The notes: generated by a model not told the origin, from the sequence alone. DNA of 5,834 nucleotides from CALLVF01 sp964632205 (GCA_964632205.1 CAZWBE010000022.1:1-5834); one strand, 5' to 3'. Numbered from the stretch's first letter, positions 1-5,496 are shown. A program made the numbers and translations.

Positions 1-30
1 CAACTTTGCCGTAAGCCTTTCCCTGGCCAC
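1..30 (-). CDS. Start of an unidentified gene, cut by the left edge
   Basis: Only ten codons are visible, reading VARERLTAKL with a GTG start (initiator Met) at 30-28. The call rests on a near-perfect Shine-Dalgarno AGGAG at 40-36, five bases before the GTG, which is stronger than any site in the pyr operon. A promoter and a long structured leader lie upstream on the same strand. No stop occurs before the edge. The product cannot be identified from ten residues. The stretch could instead belong to a structured RNA extending beyond the window. Confidence 0.4.
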   Translation of the reverse strand, partial: MARERLTAKL

Positions 31-35
31 CTGTT

Positions 36-40
36 CTCCT
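36..40 (-). promoter_or_regulatory. Shine-Dalgarno site of the left-edge gene
   Basis: AGGAG on the minus strand, with spacer AACAG to a GTG start. It immediately follows the 3' strand of a predicted pseudoknot (45-51), so folding could govern access to it. The preceding bases form a small CTC/GAG inverted repeat around AAG that includes the site. Confidence 0.45.
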
Positions 41-44
41 TGAG

Positions 45-112
45 ATTAGTTCATCAAAACCAAAAGTTTAACTAATACCATCTCTTGCTTTTTGAGATTG
101 GCTGGTTTTGAT
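45..112 (-). promoter_or_regulatory. Predicted pseudoknot in a 5' leader (candidate riboswitch or autoregulatory element)
   Basis: Read on the minus strand, ATCAAAACCA (112-103) pairs perfectly with TGGTTTTGAT (62-53), and ATTAGTT (76-70) pairs perfectly with AACTAAT (51-45). The strands interleave in ABAB order, which is an H-type pseudoknot. A third hairpin, ATCTC/GAGAT extended by two G-C pairs past a one-base bulge (101-78), fits in the gap between the first two strands. Only single bases (102, 77, 52) join these helices, plus a seven-base loop at 63-69. Such close packing is unlikely by chance even in AT-rich DNA. The element ends directly before the Shine-Dalgarno site. I cannot match it to a named riboswitch or ribosomal-protein leader. 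Confidence 0.5.
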
Positions 113-129
113 TACTTTAATCTCTTTTT

Positions 130-181
130 AAGGTGCTTCCAGACCTTTTACCGGGAGGCTATTTCCCGTTTTAAGGTATGG
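130..181 (-). promoter_or_regulatory. Long leader hairpin with a competing alternative stem
   Basis: On the minus strand CCA-T-ACCTT (181-173) pairs with AAGGT-C-TGG (147-139). Inside it ACGGGA pairs with TCCCG(G)T around the loop AATAGCC, in the most GC-rich part of this region. The AAGGT at 147-143 can pair instead with a second ACCTT at 134-130, forming a mutually exclusive hairpin. Alternative folds of this kind are typical of regulatory leaders. The structure lies between the promoter at 307-335 and the left-edge gene. Function is unknown. Confidence 0.4.
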
Positions 182-190
182 GAAACTCAT

Positions 191-247
191 TTGGGGATGA
201 AAAATCACCCAAGAAAAAGAAAGTAAACAAGTTACTCTCTTTCTTTT
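191..247 (-). promoter_or_regulatory. Two further hairpins in the same leader
   Basis: Positions 215-247 form a hairpin with a perfect nine-base outer stem (215-223 with 239-247), an interrupted inner stem and a small loop. It is AT-rich, and on the minus strand its 3' arm runs into a T-rich stretch, so it could be a weak terminator or pause site. Positions 191-212 form a second hairpin, TTGGG...CCCAA with single-base bulges. Together with the structures at 130-181 and 45-112 they give an almost continuously folded leader of about 260 bases. Confidence 0.35.
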
Positions 248-297
248 GGATGACTGGTAGAGATTTTTAATGTTATTTCTCTTGATTCAATTTTCAT
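232..297 (-). CDS. Possible 21-codon leader ORF (low confidence)
   Basis: ATG at 297-295 opens a 21-residue frame (starting MKIESREITLKIS) ending in TAA at 234-232, inside the hairpin at 215-247. An AGGA lies three bases before the ATG, which is closer than usual. The ATG is just downstream of the expected start of transcription from the promoter at 307-335. The first 13 codons are duplicated in the neighbouring repeat, but all four differences between copies change the amino acid, so there is no sign of protein-level selection. It may be a leader peptide or chance. Confidence 0.2.
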   Translation of the reverse strand: MKIESREITLKISTSHPKERE

Positions 298-317
298 ATA
301 TCCTATAATATACCATA
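259..317. repeat. Direct repeat, copy 1 (79-bp period)
   Basis: About 59 bases starting AGAGATTTTTAATG recur 79 bases further on at 338-396. By eye about 50 of 59 positions match with no gaps. The copy contains promoter-like boxes on both strands and the start of a short minus-strand ORF. The two copies lie between pyrF and the left-edge leader. Confidence 0.75.
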
Positions 318-335
318 ATAAAGGTCGATGGTCAA
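307..335 (-). promoter_or_regulatory. Sigma70-type promoter for the left-edge transcript
   Basis: Minus-strand TTGACC (335-330), a 17-base spacer and TATATT (312-307) each match the consensus at five of six positions. Transcription would start near 300 and run left through the structured leader to the GTG at 30. The -10 region lies in one copy of the 79-bp-spaced repeat and the -35 box falls between the copies. An opposite-strand TTGATT-N16-TATAAT (282-309) overlaps it, so direction is inferred from the gene context. Confidence 0.5.
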
Positions 336-376
336 TTAGAGATTGTTAATGTTATTTTTCTTGCTTTAATTTTCAT
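332..376 (-). CDS. Possible 14-codon ORF in the second repeat copy (low confidence)
   Basis: This is the duplicate of the ORF at 232-297, reading MKIKARKITLTISN and ending in TGA. AAGGA lies three bases before the ATG. The stop overlaps the -35 box of the promoter at 330-335. No promoter of its own is evident. It is best read as part of a duplicated DNA segment unless small-protein evidence appears. Confidence 0.12.
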   Translation of the reverse strand: MKIKARKITLTISN

Positions 377-396
377 GTGTCCTTTAATATCACATA
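338..396. repeat. Direct repeat, copy 2 (79-bp period)
   Basis: This is the partner of 259-317, starting AGAGATTGTTAATG. It ends just before the palindromic dispersed repeat at 401-480. Its TATAAT-like box is degraded to TTTAAT, so copy 1 is the more promoter-like of the two. The origin is probably a local duplication. Confidence 0.75.
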
Positions 397-400
397 CTCC

Positions 401-480
401 ATCCAACCGCCGCGGTTGTACATGACCTGTCACCAAGCTCCGTATAAAACCTAGCAGGTCATATCAGGTCATAGGGATAG
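401..480. repeat. Dispersed palindromic repeat, left copy
   Basis: The element opens with ATCCAACCGC containing a perfect 7+1+7 palindrome (404-418, CAACCGC C GCGGTTG). It then has ATGACCTG (422-429), CCAAGCTCCGTATA (433-446) and two tandem CAGGTCATA units (455-463 and 465-473), both complementary to the ATGACCTG. It matches the element at 5591-5701 in the same orientation; over 437-464 versus 5664-5691 there are 24 of 28 identical bases. It lies just past the 3' end of pyrF and could fold as a GC-rich hairpin at the end of the operon transcript. No T-run follows, so it is not a standard terminator. Confidence 0.7.
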
Positions 481-502
481 GAATAATTAATCTATAAAAA
501 AA

Positions 503-1336
503 TTATCGATGGTAGTTAATCATTTTTCTCCATTCCTCAGCCGATTTTTTAGGATTAGGCGAGAAAATAATTGAGCGGGAAAGATTAATAACTAAGCCTT
601 CTTTTTTTGAATTTAACCCTTCTTTTAAAATCGCCTTAAGTTCGCCGCCTTGCTCTCCTAGCCCAGGAATTAAAAGCCACATGTCTTCACCGACAATCTT
701 TCGTAAATTCTTCAGCGATTGAGGATAAGTGCCTCCTACAACTAAAGCGCAATTTTTATTCTGATTCCATTCCGCCACTACCCTTTTGGCAATTAACTGA
801 TAGAAAAGTAATGTCCTATTTTTCTTTTCCTTCTTATCAATACAAACCCTTAAATCTTGAAACTCACCCGCCCCCGGGTTGGAGGTTTTACAGAGAATAA
901 AAACACCTTTATCCTTAAGATTTAAAAAAGGCAAAAGCGCCTCTTTTCCCAGATATGGATTAACAGTAACACCATCAGCCTTTAAATAATCAAAAATAAA
1001 CTTCCTATAAGCTTCATTGGTATTAGCAATATCTCCCCTTTTCCCATCAATAATAAGAGGAATCTCCGGATATTTTTGTTTTAAATAATCAACGGTTTTT
1101 TTCAAAGCCCTAATCCCTTTTTCTCCCTCTGCTTCATAAAAAGCAGTATTTATCTTAAAGGCACAAATGGCTTGATAAGTGGCTTCAATAATCTTTTTGT
1201 TAAATTGGAACTGATTGTTTAATTTAGATTTTTTTCTTAATGTCTCTAAATGACTATCTAAACCAACGCAGAGTAAAGATTTATTTTTCTTGACTAATGT
1301 TGCCAGTTGGGTAAAGAAATTTTGTGTCAAGCTCAT
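503..1336 (-). CDS. pyrF: Orotidine 5'-phosphate decarboxylase, type 2
   Basis: This enzyme decarboxylates OMP to UMP, the last step of de novo pyrimidine synthesis, in the cytosol. The 277 residues fit the longer type 2 family. Visible motifs are VGLD (24-27), Lys61 in FKINTAFYE, the catalytic Asp-x-Lys-x-x-Asp set D97/K99/D102 in DGKRGDIANT, the phosphate-loop PGLGEQGG (224-231) and NLSRSI (251-256) with phosphate-binding Arg254. No key residue appears missing. The ATG overlaps the pyrE stop as ATGA, suggesting translational coupling, and there is no strong Shine-Dalgarno site. It is the last gene of the operon. A short T-rich stretch and a palindromic repeat follow the stop, but no clear terminator. 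Confidence 0.95.
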   Translation of the reverse strand: MSLTQNFFTQLATLVKKNKSLLCVGLDSHLETLRKKSKLNNQFQFNKKIIEATYQAICAFKINTAFYEAEGEKGIRALKKTVDYLKQKYPEIPLIIDGKRGDIANTNEAYRKFIFDYLKADGVTVNPYLGKEALLPFLNLKDKGVFILCKTSNPGAGEFQDLRVCIDKKEKKNRTLLFYQLIAKRVVAEWNQNKNCALVVGGTYPQSLKNLRKIVGEDMWLLIPGLGEQGGELKAILKEGLNSKKEGLVINLSRSIIFSPNPKKSAEEWRKMINYHR

Positions 1337-1929
1337 CTTTTATTTAAAAATTCAATTGATTTTTGATAGTCACTTTCTGAAATCTTATTTCTCTCCCTTA
1401 AAAATACTAACCACTCTTTTAAGGTAAAAAGTGAATGAAGTCTAAAACCCTTTTGCTTTAGAAACTGCGCTCCTCCCTGTTCTCGATCAAACAAGACAAC
1501 AATGTCTTTAACCTTTAATCCTGCCTTAAGCAAAGGAGAAACTGTTTCAATTTTTGAAGCACCAGTAGTAATCATATCATCAACCAAAACCGCTATTTCT
1601 CCTTTTTTATAATCTCCCTCAAAGGCTTTTTTCGTACCATAATTTTTTACTTCTTTTCTGGTATAAATCCATGGCTTATTATTAATCAAAGAAATGGCAC
1701 AAACAAGAGGAATGCCTGTATAAGGAACTGCCACCATTCGGTCAAATTTCAGTTTTTCAAGCAGGCGACAATATAACCGGGCAACGGTTTTGAGAATCGA
1801 AGGGTAAGAGATCAAAATCCGCAGATCAATATAAACCGGCGAGATTATCCCTGATTTTAATTTGAACTGACCAAACTTAATGGCACCGATATTAAAAAGA
1901 TTAATTAAAATTTGGTTTTTTCTTTTCAT
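1333..1929 (-). CDS. pyrE: Orotate phosphoribosyltransferase
   Basis: This enzyme joins orotate and PRPP to give OMP and pyrophosphate. The 198 residues span a full single-domain enzyme. The N-terminal FKLKSGIISPVYIDLR (22-37) is the usual orotate-site segment. The mobile-loop region RKEVKNYGTKKAFEG (91-105) follows, then the PRPP motif VLVDDMITTGAS (114-125). The loop has Tyr97 where E. coli-type enzymes have His. This loop and the C-terminal part (FDREQGG at 147-153, RLHSLFTL at 163-170) resemble, from memory, the OPRT half of eukaryotic UMP synthase. pyrE starts 15 bp after pyrD and overlaps pyrF by 4 bp, keeping the OPRT-then-ODC order of that fusion. No Shine-Dalgarno site is evident. 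Confidence 0.95.
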   Translation of the reverse strand: MKRKNQILINLFNIGAIKFGQFKLKSGIISPVYIDLRILISYPSILKTVARLYCRLLEKLKFDRMVAVPYTGIPLVCAISLINNKPWIYTRKEVKNYGTKKAFEGDYKKGEIAVLVDDMITTGASKIETVSPLLKAGLKVKDIVVLFDREQGGAQFLKQKGFRLHSLFTLKEWLVFLRERNKISESDYQKSIEFLNKR

Positions 1930-1944
1930 TTTTTAAATTAACTT

Positions 1945-2865
1945 TTAATTTTTATGGGCTAAACCAATGATCTCTTTTAAAGAGTTAATTTTTTCTTTTT
2001 TTAAATACGTTGTCAGTCCCCTTAAAATTTTTTGATAAACTCCCCAACCCTGAAGATAAACAATACTTCCCACTCCAACCAGGCAGGCTCCTGCCAACAT
2101 CATTTCAATAACATCGCGCCAGTCGCTAATTCCTCCCACCCCTAAAATCGGGATTTGAACCACTTGATAAATTTCATAAATTTTGGCAATGGCAATTGGC
2201 TTGATTGCCGGCCCTGACATTCCACCAAACTTTGCTCCCAAAGTAGGTCTTTTTTTCTTAATATCAATTATCATAGCCGGAGCAACAGTGTTAATGGCGG
2301 AAATGGCATCGACTCCTCCTTCTTGACACCAGCGGGCAATCTCGCTAATTTTTCCGACATTAGGTGAAAGTTTAGCAATAACAGGTAATTTCCCCACCAC
2401 CTTTTTTACTTCTTTAACGACCTGATAACTGCTTTTACCTTCATGGGAAATTATCACCTCACTTTCATGTCTTAGATTTGGGCAGGAAAGATTCAACTCT
2501 AAAGCAAAAGGATTAATCTCCGCCAGCGCCTCAGCCATTCTTTTAAACTCTTTAACACTGGTAGCAAAGATTGAAACAACTACGGGAACTGGTGCCTGTT
2601 TAATAAATTCCTCAATTTGTTTCTTACCTAATTCTAATCCCGGATTGGTCAACCCAACTGAATTTAAAAAACCACCGGCAAATTTAACCACTCGGGGCAA
2701 AGGATTACCCTGACGAGGAGATAAAGTGATTGATTTTAAAACGATTAACCCTCCACCGGCATCAATGGCGTTTTTATGAGAGGCAATATCGGTAACAATC
2801 CCGGAGGGCAAAAATAACGGATTTTTTAATTTTTTACCAAAAAGATCAATTGATAAATCAATCAT
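1945..2865 (-). CDS. pyrD: Dihydroorotate dehydrogenase, class 1B catalytic subunit
   Basis: This FMN enzyme oxidises dihydroorotate to orotate in the cytosol. The 306 residues are normal for class 1. LELNLSCPN (122-130) carries the catalytic base Cys128, which marks class 1 rather than the Ser of membrane class 2 enzymes. Lys165 in IAKLSPN, INTVAPAMIID (191-201), GGMSGPAIKP (214-223), GVGGI (242-246) and the VGVGS phosphate loop (263-267) form the FMN and substrate sites. INT..AM.ID followed by SGPAIKP is characteristic of class 1B, which normally pairs with the PyrK FAD/2Fe-2S subunit to use NAD+. No pyrK is in this window, so the partner is elsewhere or a different electron acceptor is used. 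The start overlaps the amidohydrolase end by 8 bp; AGGA lies very close before the ATG. Confidence 0.93.
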   Translation of the reverse strand: MIDLSIDLFGKKLKNPLFLPSGIVTDIASHKNAIDAGGGLIVLKSITLSPRQGNPLPRVVKFAGGFLNSVGLTNPGLELGKKQIEEFIKQAPVPVVVSIFATSVKEFKRMAEALAEINPFALELNLSCPNLRHESEVIISHEGKSSYQVVKEVKKVVGKLPVIAKLSPNVGKISEIARWCQEGGVDAISAINTVAPAMIIDIKKKRPTLGAKFGGMSGPAIKPIAIAKIYEIYQVVQIPILGVGGISDWRDVIEMMLAGACLVGVGSIVYLQGWGVYQKILRGLTTYLKKEKINSLKEIIGLAHKN

Positions 2866-3829
2866 ATCCTAAAACCATCCCACCATTGGTCGCTGCTATA
2901 TTAATTAAATCTTCTATTTGATAAAATCTATTTGCTTCAAGAAGTAATCTTAACTCAAGCCACATATCGCCATCAGAAAATGGCTTGTAAATATCGGCAA
3001 TATTATCTGTCCCCAAAGCGACAATTAAATTGTGCCTGATCAACTCATCAACTGGCGTAATAGCATTGTGAAAGGGCATTAATATTTCACTTCGCTGATG
3101 ATCTATCCAAGCCGTTGGGCAGGCAATAAACATTAATTTGGCTTTTTGAGATAACTGATAAACTTTCTCTCGATAGGTTTTTTTTTGCCCTGCTAAAGAA
3201 ATCGCGTGAATGGCCACGACTTTACCCTCAAGACCGATCTCAATAGTTTTTTTAGCCAAAAGCTCAGTTTCTTTCTCTTCTGGATCATTCAACTGATCAA
3301 CATGAACATGAACCATTTTTTTAAACCGTTTCCCTGTTTCTAAAATTATCTCCAGGTGTTTCTCTTCGAAAGGATGATCTTTTTTTGGCAAGCCACCAAT
3401 AATATCAACAAACCCTACTCCTTCATCAAACCATCGTCTTGCTTCTTTATTGATGACTCCTTTTAAAACCTGATTTATAAATTTAAACTTGACAGTCGGA
3501 TAAAACGTCCTTCTTAACTTTTCTGCCGCCTTCATCGCCTTGTCTTTAATGATCGGGTCAATATCTATAAAAGAACCAATAAGTTTGACTCCTTGGTTGG
3601 CTAAAATTTCTGTTGCATAGGCCATCCGGTCATAGATTTGAGAAACAGTGCTGGTTCTTTTTATTTCATCAACTAAAAACCATTTTTCTTTTAAAGATTT
3701 ATTAGCAAGATGGAAATTTGTTTTTGTTAAAGTAAAAGCACGATCTAAATGACAATGAGCGTTAACCCAACCACCATTATTCTTGATTTTTTTTAGAATT
3801 TGTTCTCTAATTAAAAAATATTTTTTCAT
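2858..3829 (-). CDS. Cytosine-deaminase-like amidohydrolase; candidate dihydroorotase substitute
   Basis: A metal-dependent amidohydrolase-superfamily TIM barrel of 323 residues. Apparent metal ligands match the CodA/AtzC branch: H25 and H27 (AHCHLD), H176 (HVHVD), H208 (AIHAIS) and D275 (LGTDN). Three CodA features differ: the proton-shuttle Glu217 position is Gln179, Asp314 is Asn276, and the cytosine-binding Gln156 position appears to be Leu122. The protein is about 100 residues shorter than E. coli CodA and starts directly at the first barrel strand, so the flanking beta-sandwich is absent. Cytosine deamination is therefore doubtful. Position between argG and pyrD suggests a ring amide or ureido substrate, with dihydroorotate the obvious candidate because no pyrC is present here. 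This role is inferred from context. Start ATG overlaps the argG stop (ATGA). Confidence 0.75.
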   Translation of the reverse strand: MKKYFLIREQILKKIKNNGGWVNAHCHLDRAFTLTKTNFHLANKSLKEKWFLVDEIKRTSTVSQIYDRMAYATEILANQGVKLIGSFIDIDPIIKDKAMKAAEKLRRTFYPTVKFKFINQVLKGVINKEARRWFDEGVGFVDIIGGLPKKDHPFEEKHLEIILETGKRFKKMVHVHVDQLNDPEEKETELLAKKTIEIGLEGKVVAIHAISLAGQKKTYREKVYQLSQKAKLMFIACPTAWIDHQRSEILMPFHNAITPVDELIRHNLIVALGTDNIADIYKPFSDGDMWLELRLLLEANRFYQIEDLINIAATNGGMVLGYD

Positions 3830-5448
3830 TTATAAAAGGTACTTTCTAATTTTTCAACCATTTTCTTGGCTACCTCAATATTAGTCACCAGATGGGCTTT
3901 GTTTTTTAAAGCGTATTCACGAATTATCTGACCATCGGTTTTTTCCTTCTCTTTTCCCTTCCTTCCGGTGGGAATATTAATGATTAAATCAAAGCGGTTT
4001 TGTTGCAATAAATCCAAAAGATTGGGCTTAAGGTGAGGCTGGGAAATTTTATTGACTAAAATGGCTTCAATGGCGTATTTTTTTAAAAATTTATGAGTTT
4101 TATAAGTGGCGTAAATCTTATAACCCATCTTGGCTAACTTTTTCATCTCGGGTAAAAGTTTTATTTTGTTTTTTCTTTTGCCCACTGATAAAAGGACTGT
4201 TTTCTCCGCCCGTTGAGCCAAACGCATCTGAAGAGTGTAAAGCTCAATAAAACCAGGGGAGGCGTTTTGATTGAAGGCGGCGGAAGCCATAAAAGTAGCC
4301 AGTTTCTCCTCAAAAATAGTATTAGGTGTCTCAACCGCTACTGTCTCAACGCTCCCTTTATAAAGTTTAACGGTCACCCGGCCGGTAACCTTCTGATTGA
4401 TGTTATCAATAAAAGCATTAAGATCGCTCATCAGCGGCTCATACCATAAACCTCCATAGCATAAATAACCCCAATGAATGTCAACTAAAGATTTAAACTC
4501 ATTTTCAAGTCGGGTGCAGACATATTTTTCTAAATTACGGTGGGCGGTGATAATTATTTCCGCTGCCGGCGCTTCATACACCCCTCGCACCTTTAAACCA
4601 ACCACCCTATCTTCAATATGATGGGTAATCCCGACACCATGTCTCCCTCCCACTTTATTTAAAAATAAAATTAAATCCGCCAACTTCATAGATTTTCCAT
4701 TAACAGCAACTGGAATGCCTTTAACAAAATCCAACTGGATAATTTCTGGTTTATCCGGAGCTTTCTCCGGTAATTGGCAAACTAAAAGAATCTTTTCAAG
4801 GGGAGGAATAAGGGCAGGATTTTCAATCTCCCCACCCTCACCGGTCACCCCCCACATATTATCATCATAAGAATAAGGTTTATCCACTGTTTGACGCACC
4901 GGAATTCCATGTTTTTTTGCATAAACCAACTCTTCATCTCGTCCCATCGACCACTCCCGCACCGGGGCAATAATTTTAATATCAGGATTTAAAGATAAAG
5001 CGGTTCCCTCAATCCTTACCTGATCATTGCCTTTACCAGTGCAACCATGAGCAAGACAGTCGGCTCCCTCTTGAGCGGCGATTTTAACTGCCCATTTAGC
5101 TAAAAGCGGTCGACCTAACGGAGTGGAGAGATGATAATTTCCTTGATAAGAAGCATTGGCTTTTATACCTTTAGCGACATACTCCTCGGCAAATTCATCT
5201 TTTGCATCAATAACAAAAGCTTTAATCGCTCCCAATTTTAGCGCCTTTTTTTTAACTTCTTCTAAGTCATCAGTTAACTGTCCTATATCTAAAGTTAAAG
5301 CGATCACTTGCGCCTTATACTCTTCTTGAATCCATTTCAACATCACTGAAGTATCCAAACCCCCTGAATACAAAAGGACTACTTTTTTAACTTCACCCTT
5401 TCTTCCCTCATAGGAGGAAACTTTTACATATTTTTGTTTTTTTTCCAT
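3826..5448 (-). CDS. argG: Argininosuccinate synthase fused to a C-terminal MGS-like (CarB-type) domain
   Basis: Residues 1-410 form a complete argininosuccinate synthase, which joins citrulline and aspartate using ATP. Motifs seen are the PP-loop YSGGLDTS (27-34), the aspartate/citrulline loop GCTGKGNDQVR (135-145, with T137, N141, D142, R145), PYSYDDNMWG (191-200), and E279 and Y291 with the same 12-residue spacing as the citrulline ligands of the human enzyme. The usual Ser/Ala in the TSLARP-type motif is Pro110. Typical family length is about 400; this protein has 540. Residues 417-540 resemble the C-terminal allosteric domain of CarB: LLSV (419-422), ATYKT (447-451), LVNKI (464-468), IINIPTGR (489-496) and a DG..IRE segment (505-511). 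First gene of the operon; no Shine-Dalgarno site. The 20-residue lead before the PP-loop has no alternative start. Confidence 0.93.
   Translation of the reverse strand: MEKKQKYVKVSSYEGRKGEVKKVVLLYSGGLDTSVMLKWIQEEYKAQVIALTLDIGQLTDDLEEVKKKALKLGAIKAFVIDAKDEFAEEYVAKGIKANASYQGNYHLSTPLGRPLLAKWAVKIAAQEGADCLAHGCTGKGNDQVRIEGTALSLNPDIKIIAPVREWSMGRDEELVYAKKHGIPVRQTVDKPYSYDDNMWGVTGEGGEIENPALIPPLEKILLVCQLPEKAPDKPEIIQLDFVKGIPVAVNGKSMKLADLILFLNKVGGRHGVGITHHIEDRVVGLKVRGVYEAPAAEIIITAHRNLEKYVCTRLENEFKSLVDIHWGYLCYGGLWYEPLMSDLNAFIDNINQKVTGRVTVKLYKGSVETVAVETPNTIFEEKLATFMASAAFNQNASPGFIELYTLQMRLAQRAEKTVLLSVGKRKNKIKLLPEMKKLAKMGYKIYATYKTHKFLKKYAIEAILVNKISQPHLKPNLLDLLQQNRFDLIINIPTGRKGKEKEKTDGQIIREYALKNKAHLVTNIEVAKKMVEKLESTFYK
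3829..4200 (-). other. MGS-like allosteric domain encoded at the 3' end of argG
   Basis: Codons 417-540 of argG. From remembered alignment with E. coli CarB, the residues that hold the UMP/IMP phosphate are largely kept: T448 and T451 (for Thr974 and Thr977), K467 (Lys993) and N491 (Asn1015). Thr1017 is replaced by Pro493, followed by Thr494. The reading frame is continuous with the synthase and no stop or frameshift separates them, so this is a true fusion in the sequence given. Ligand binding is inferred. Confidence 0.8.
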
Positions 5449-5465
5449 ATTTTTTAAAAAAAATT

Positions 5466-5490
5466 AAAAAAAAAGGGCCACTTCGGCCCT
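5466..5490 (-). terminator. Intrinsic terminator just upstream of argG (probable attenuator)
   Basis: On the minus strand AGGGCC-GAAGT-GGCCCT (5490-5474) forms a perfect six-pair stem with a five-base loop, and the 3' arm runs into nine T residues (5474-5466), with eight more T after AA. It is the most GC-rich hairpin in this AT-rich interval. The plus strand also reads as hairpin plus T-run, so it may act in both directions. Because the argG ATG is only 18 bases past the first T-run, almost any argG transcript must read through it. This favours attenuation over simple termination of an upstream gene. Confidence 0.8.
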
Positions 5491-5496
5491 ATTTTT

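Noticed and set aside
1..250. Known structured RNA such as RNase P RNA, tmRNA or a T-box leader
   Set aside because: I looked for the RNase P conserved core, tmRNA ends and the T-box TGG-ACC motif on both strands and found none.
282..309. Plus-strand promoter TTGATT-N16-TATAAT
   Set aside because: The boxes are good, but transcription would run into the 3' end of pyrF with no gene to serve. It overlaps a minus-strand promoter that has a gene downstream. An antisense RNA remains possible.
401..480. CRISPR array or standard intrinsic terminator for pyrF
   Set aside because: There are only two short tandem CAGGTCATA units with no spacer pattern, and the hairpins are not followed by a T-run.
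2858..3829. Naming this gene codA or pyrC
   Set aside because: The catalytic Glu and substrate residues of CodA are not kept, and the motifs are not those of PyrC. Only the fold family can be supported.
3826..4200. A separate mgsA (methylglyoxal synthase) gene joined by a sequencing error
   Set aside because: The frame is continuous, there is no internal start with a ribosome site near the junction, and the motifs fit the CarB domain better than methylglyoxal synthase.
4213..4449. 78-codon plus-strand open frame
   Set aside because: It lies wholly inside argG on the opposite strand, has no recognisable domain or ribosome binding site, and the argG frame there is well conserved.
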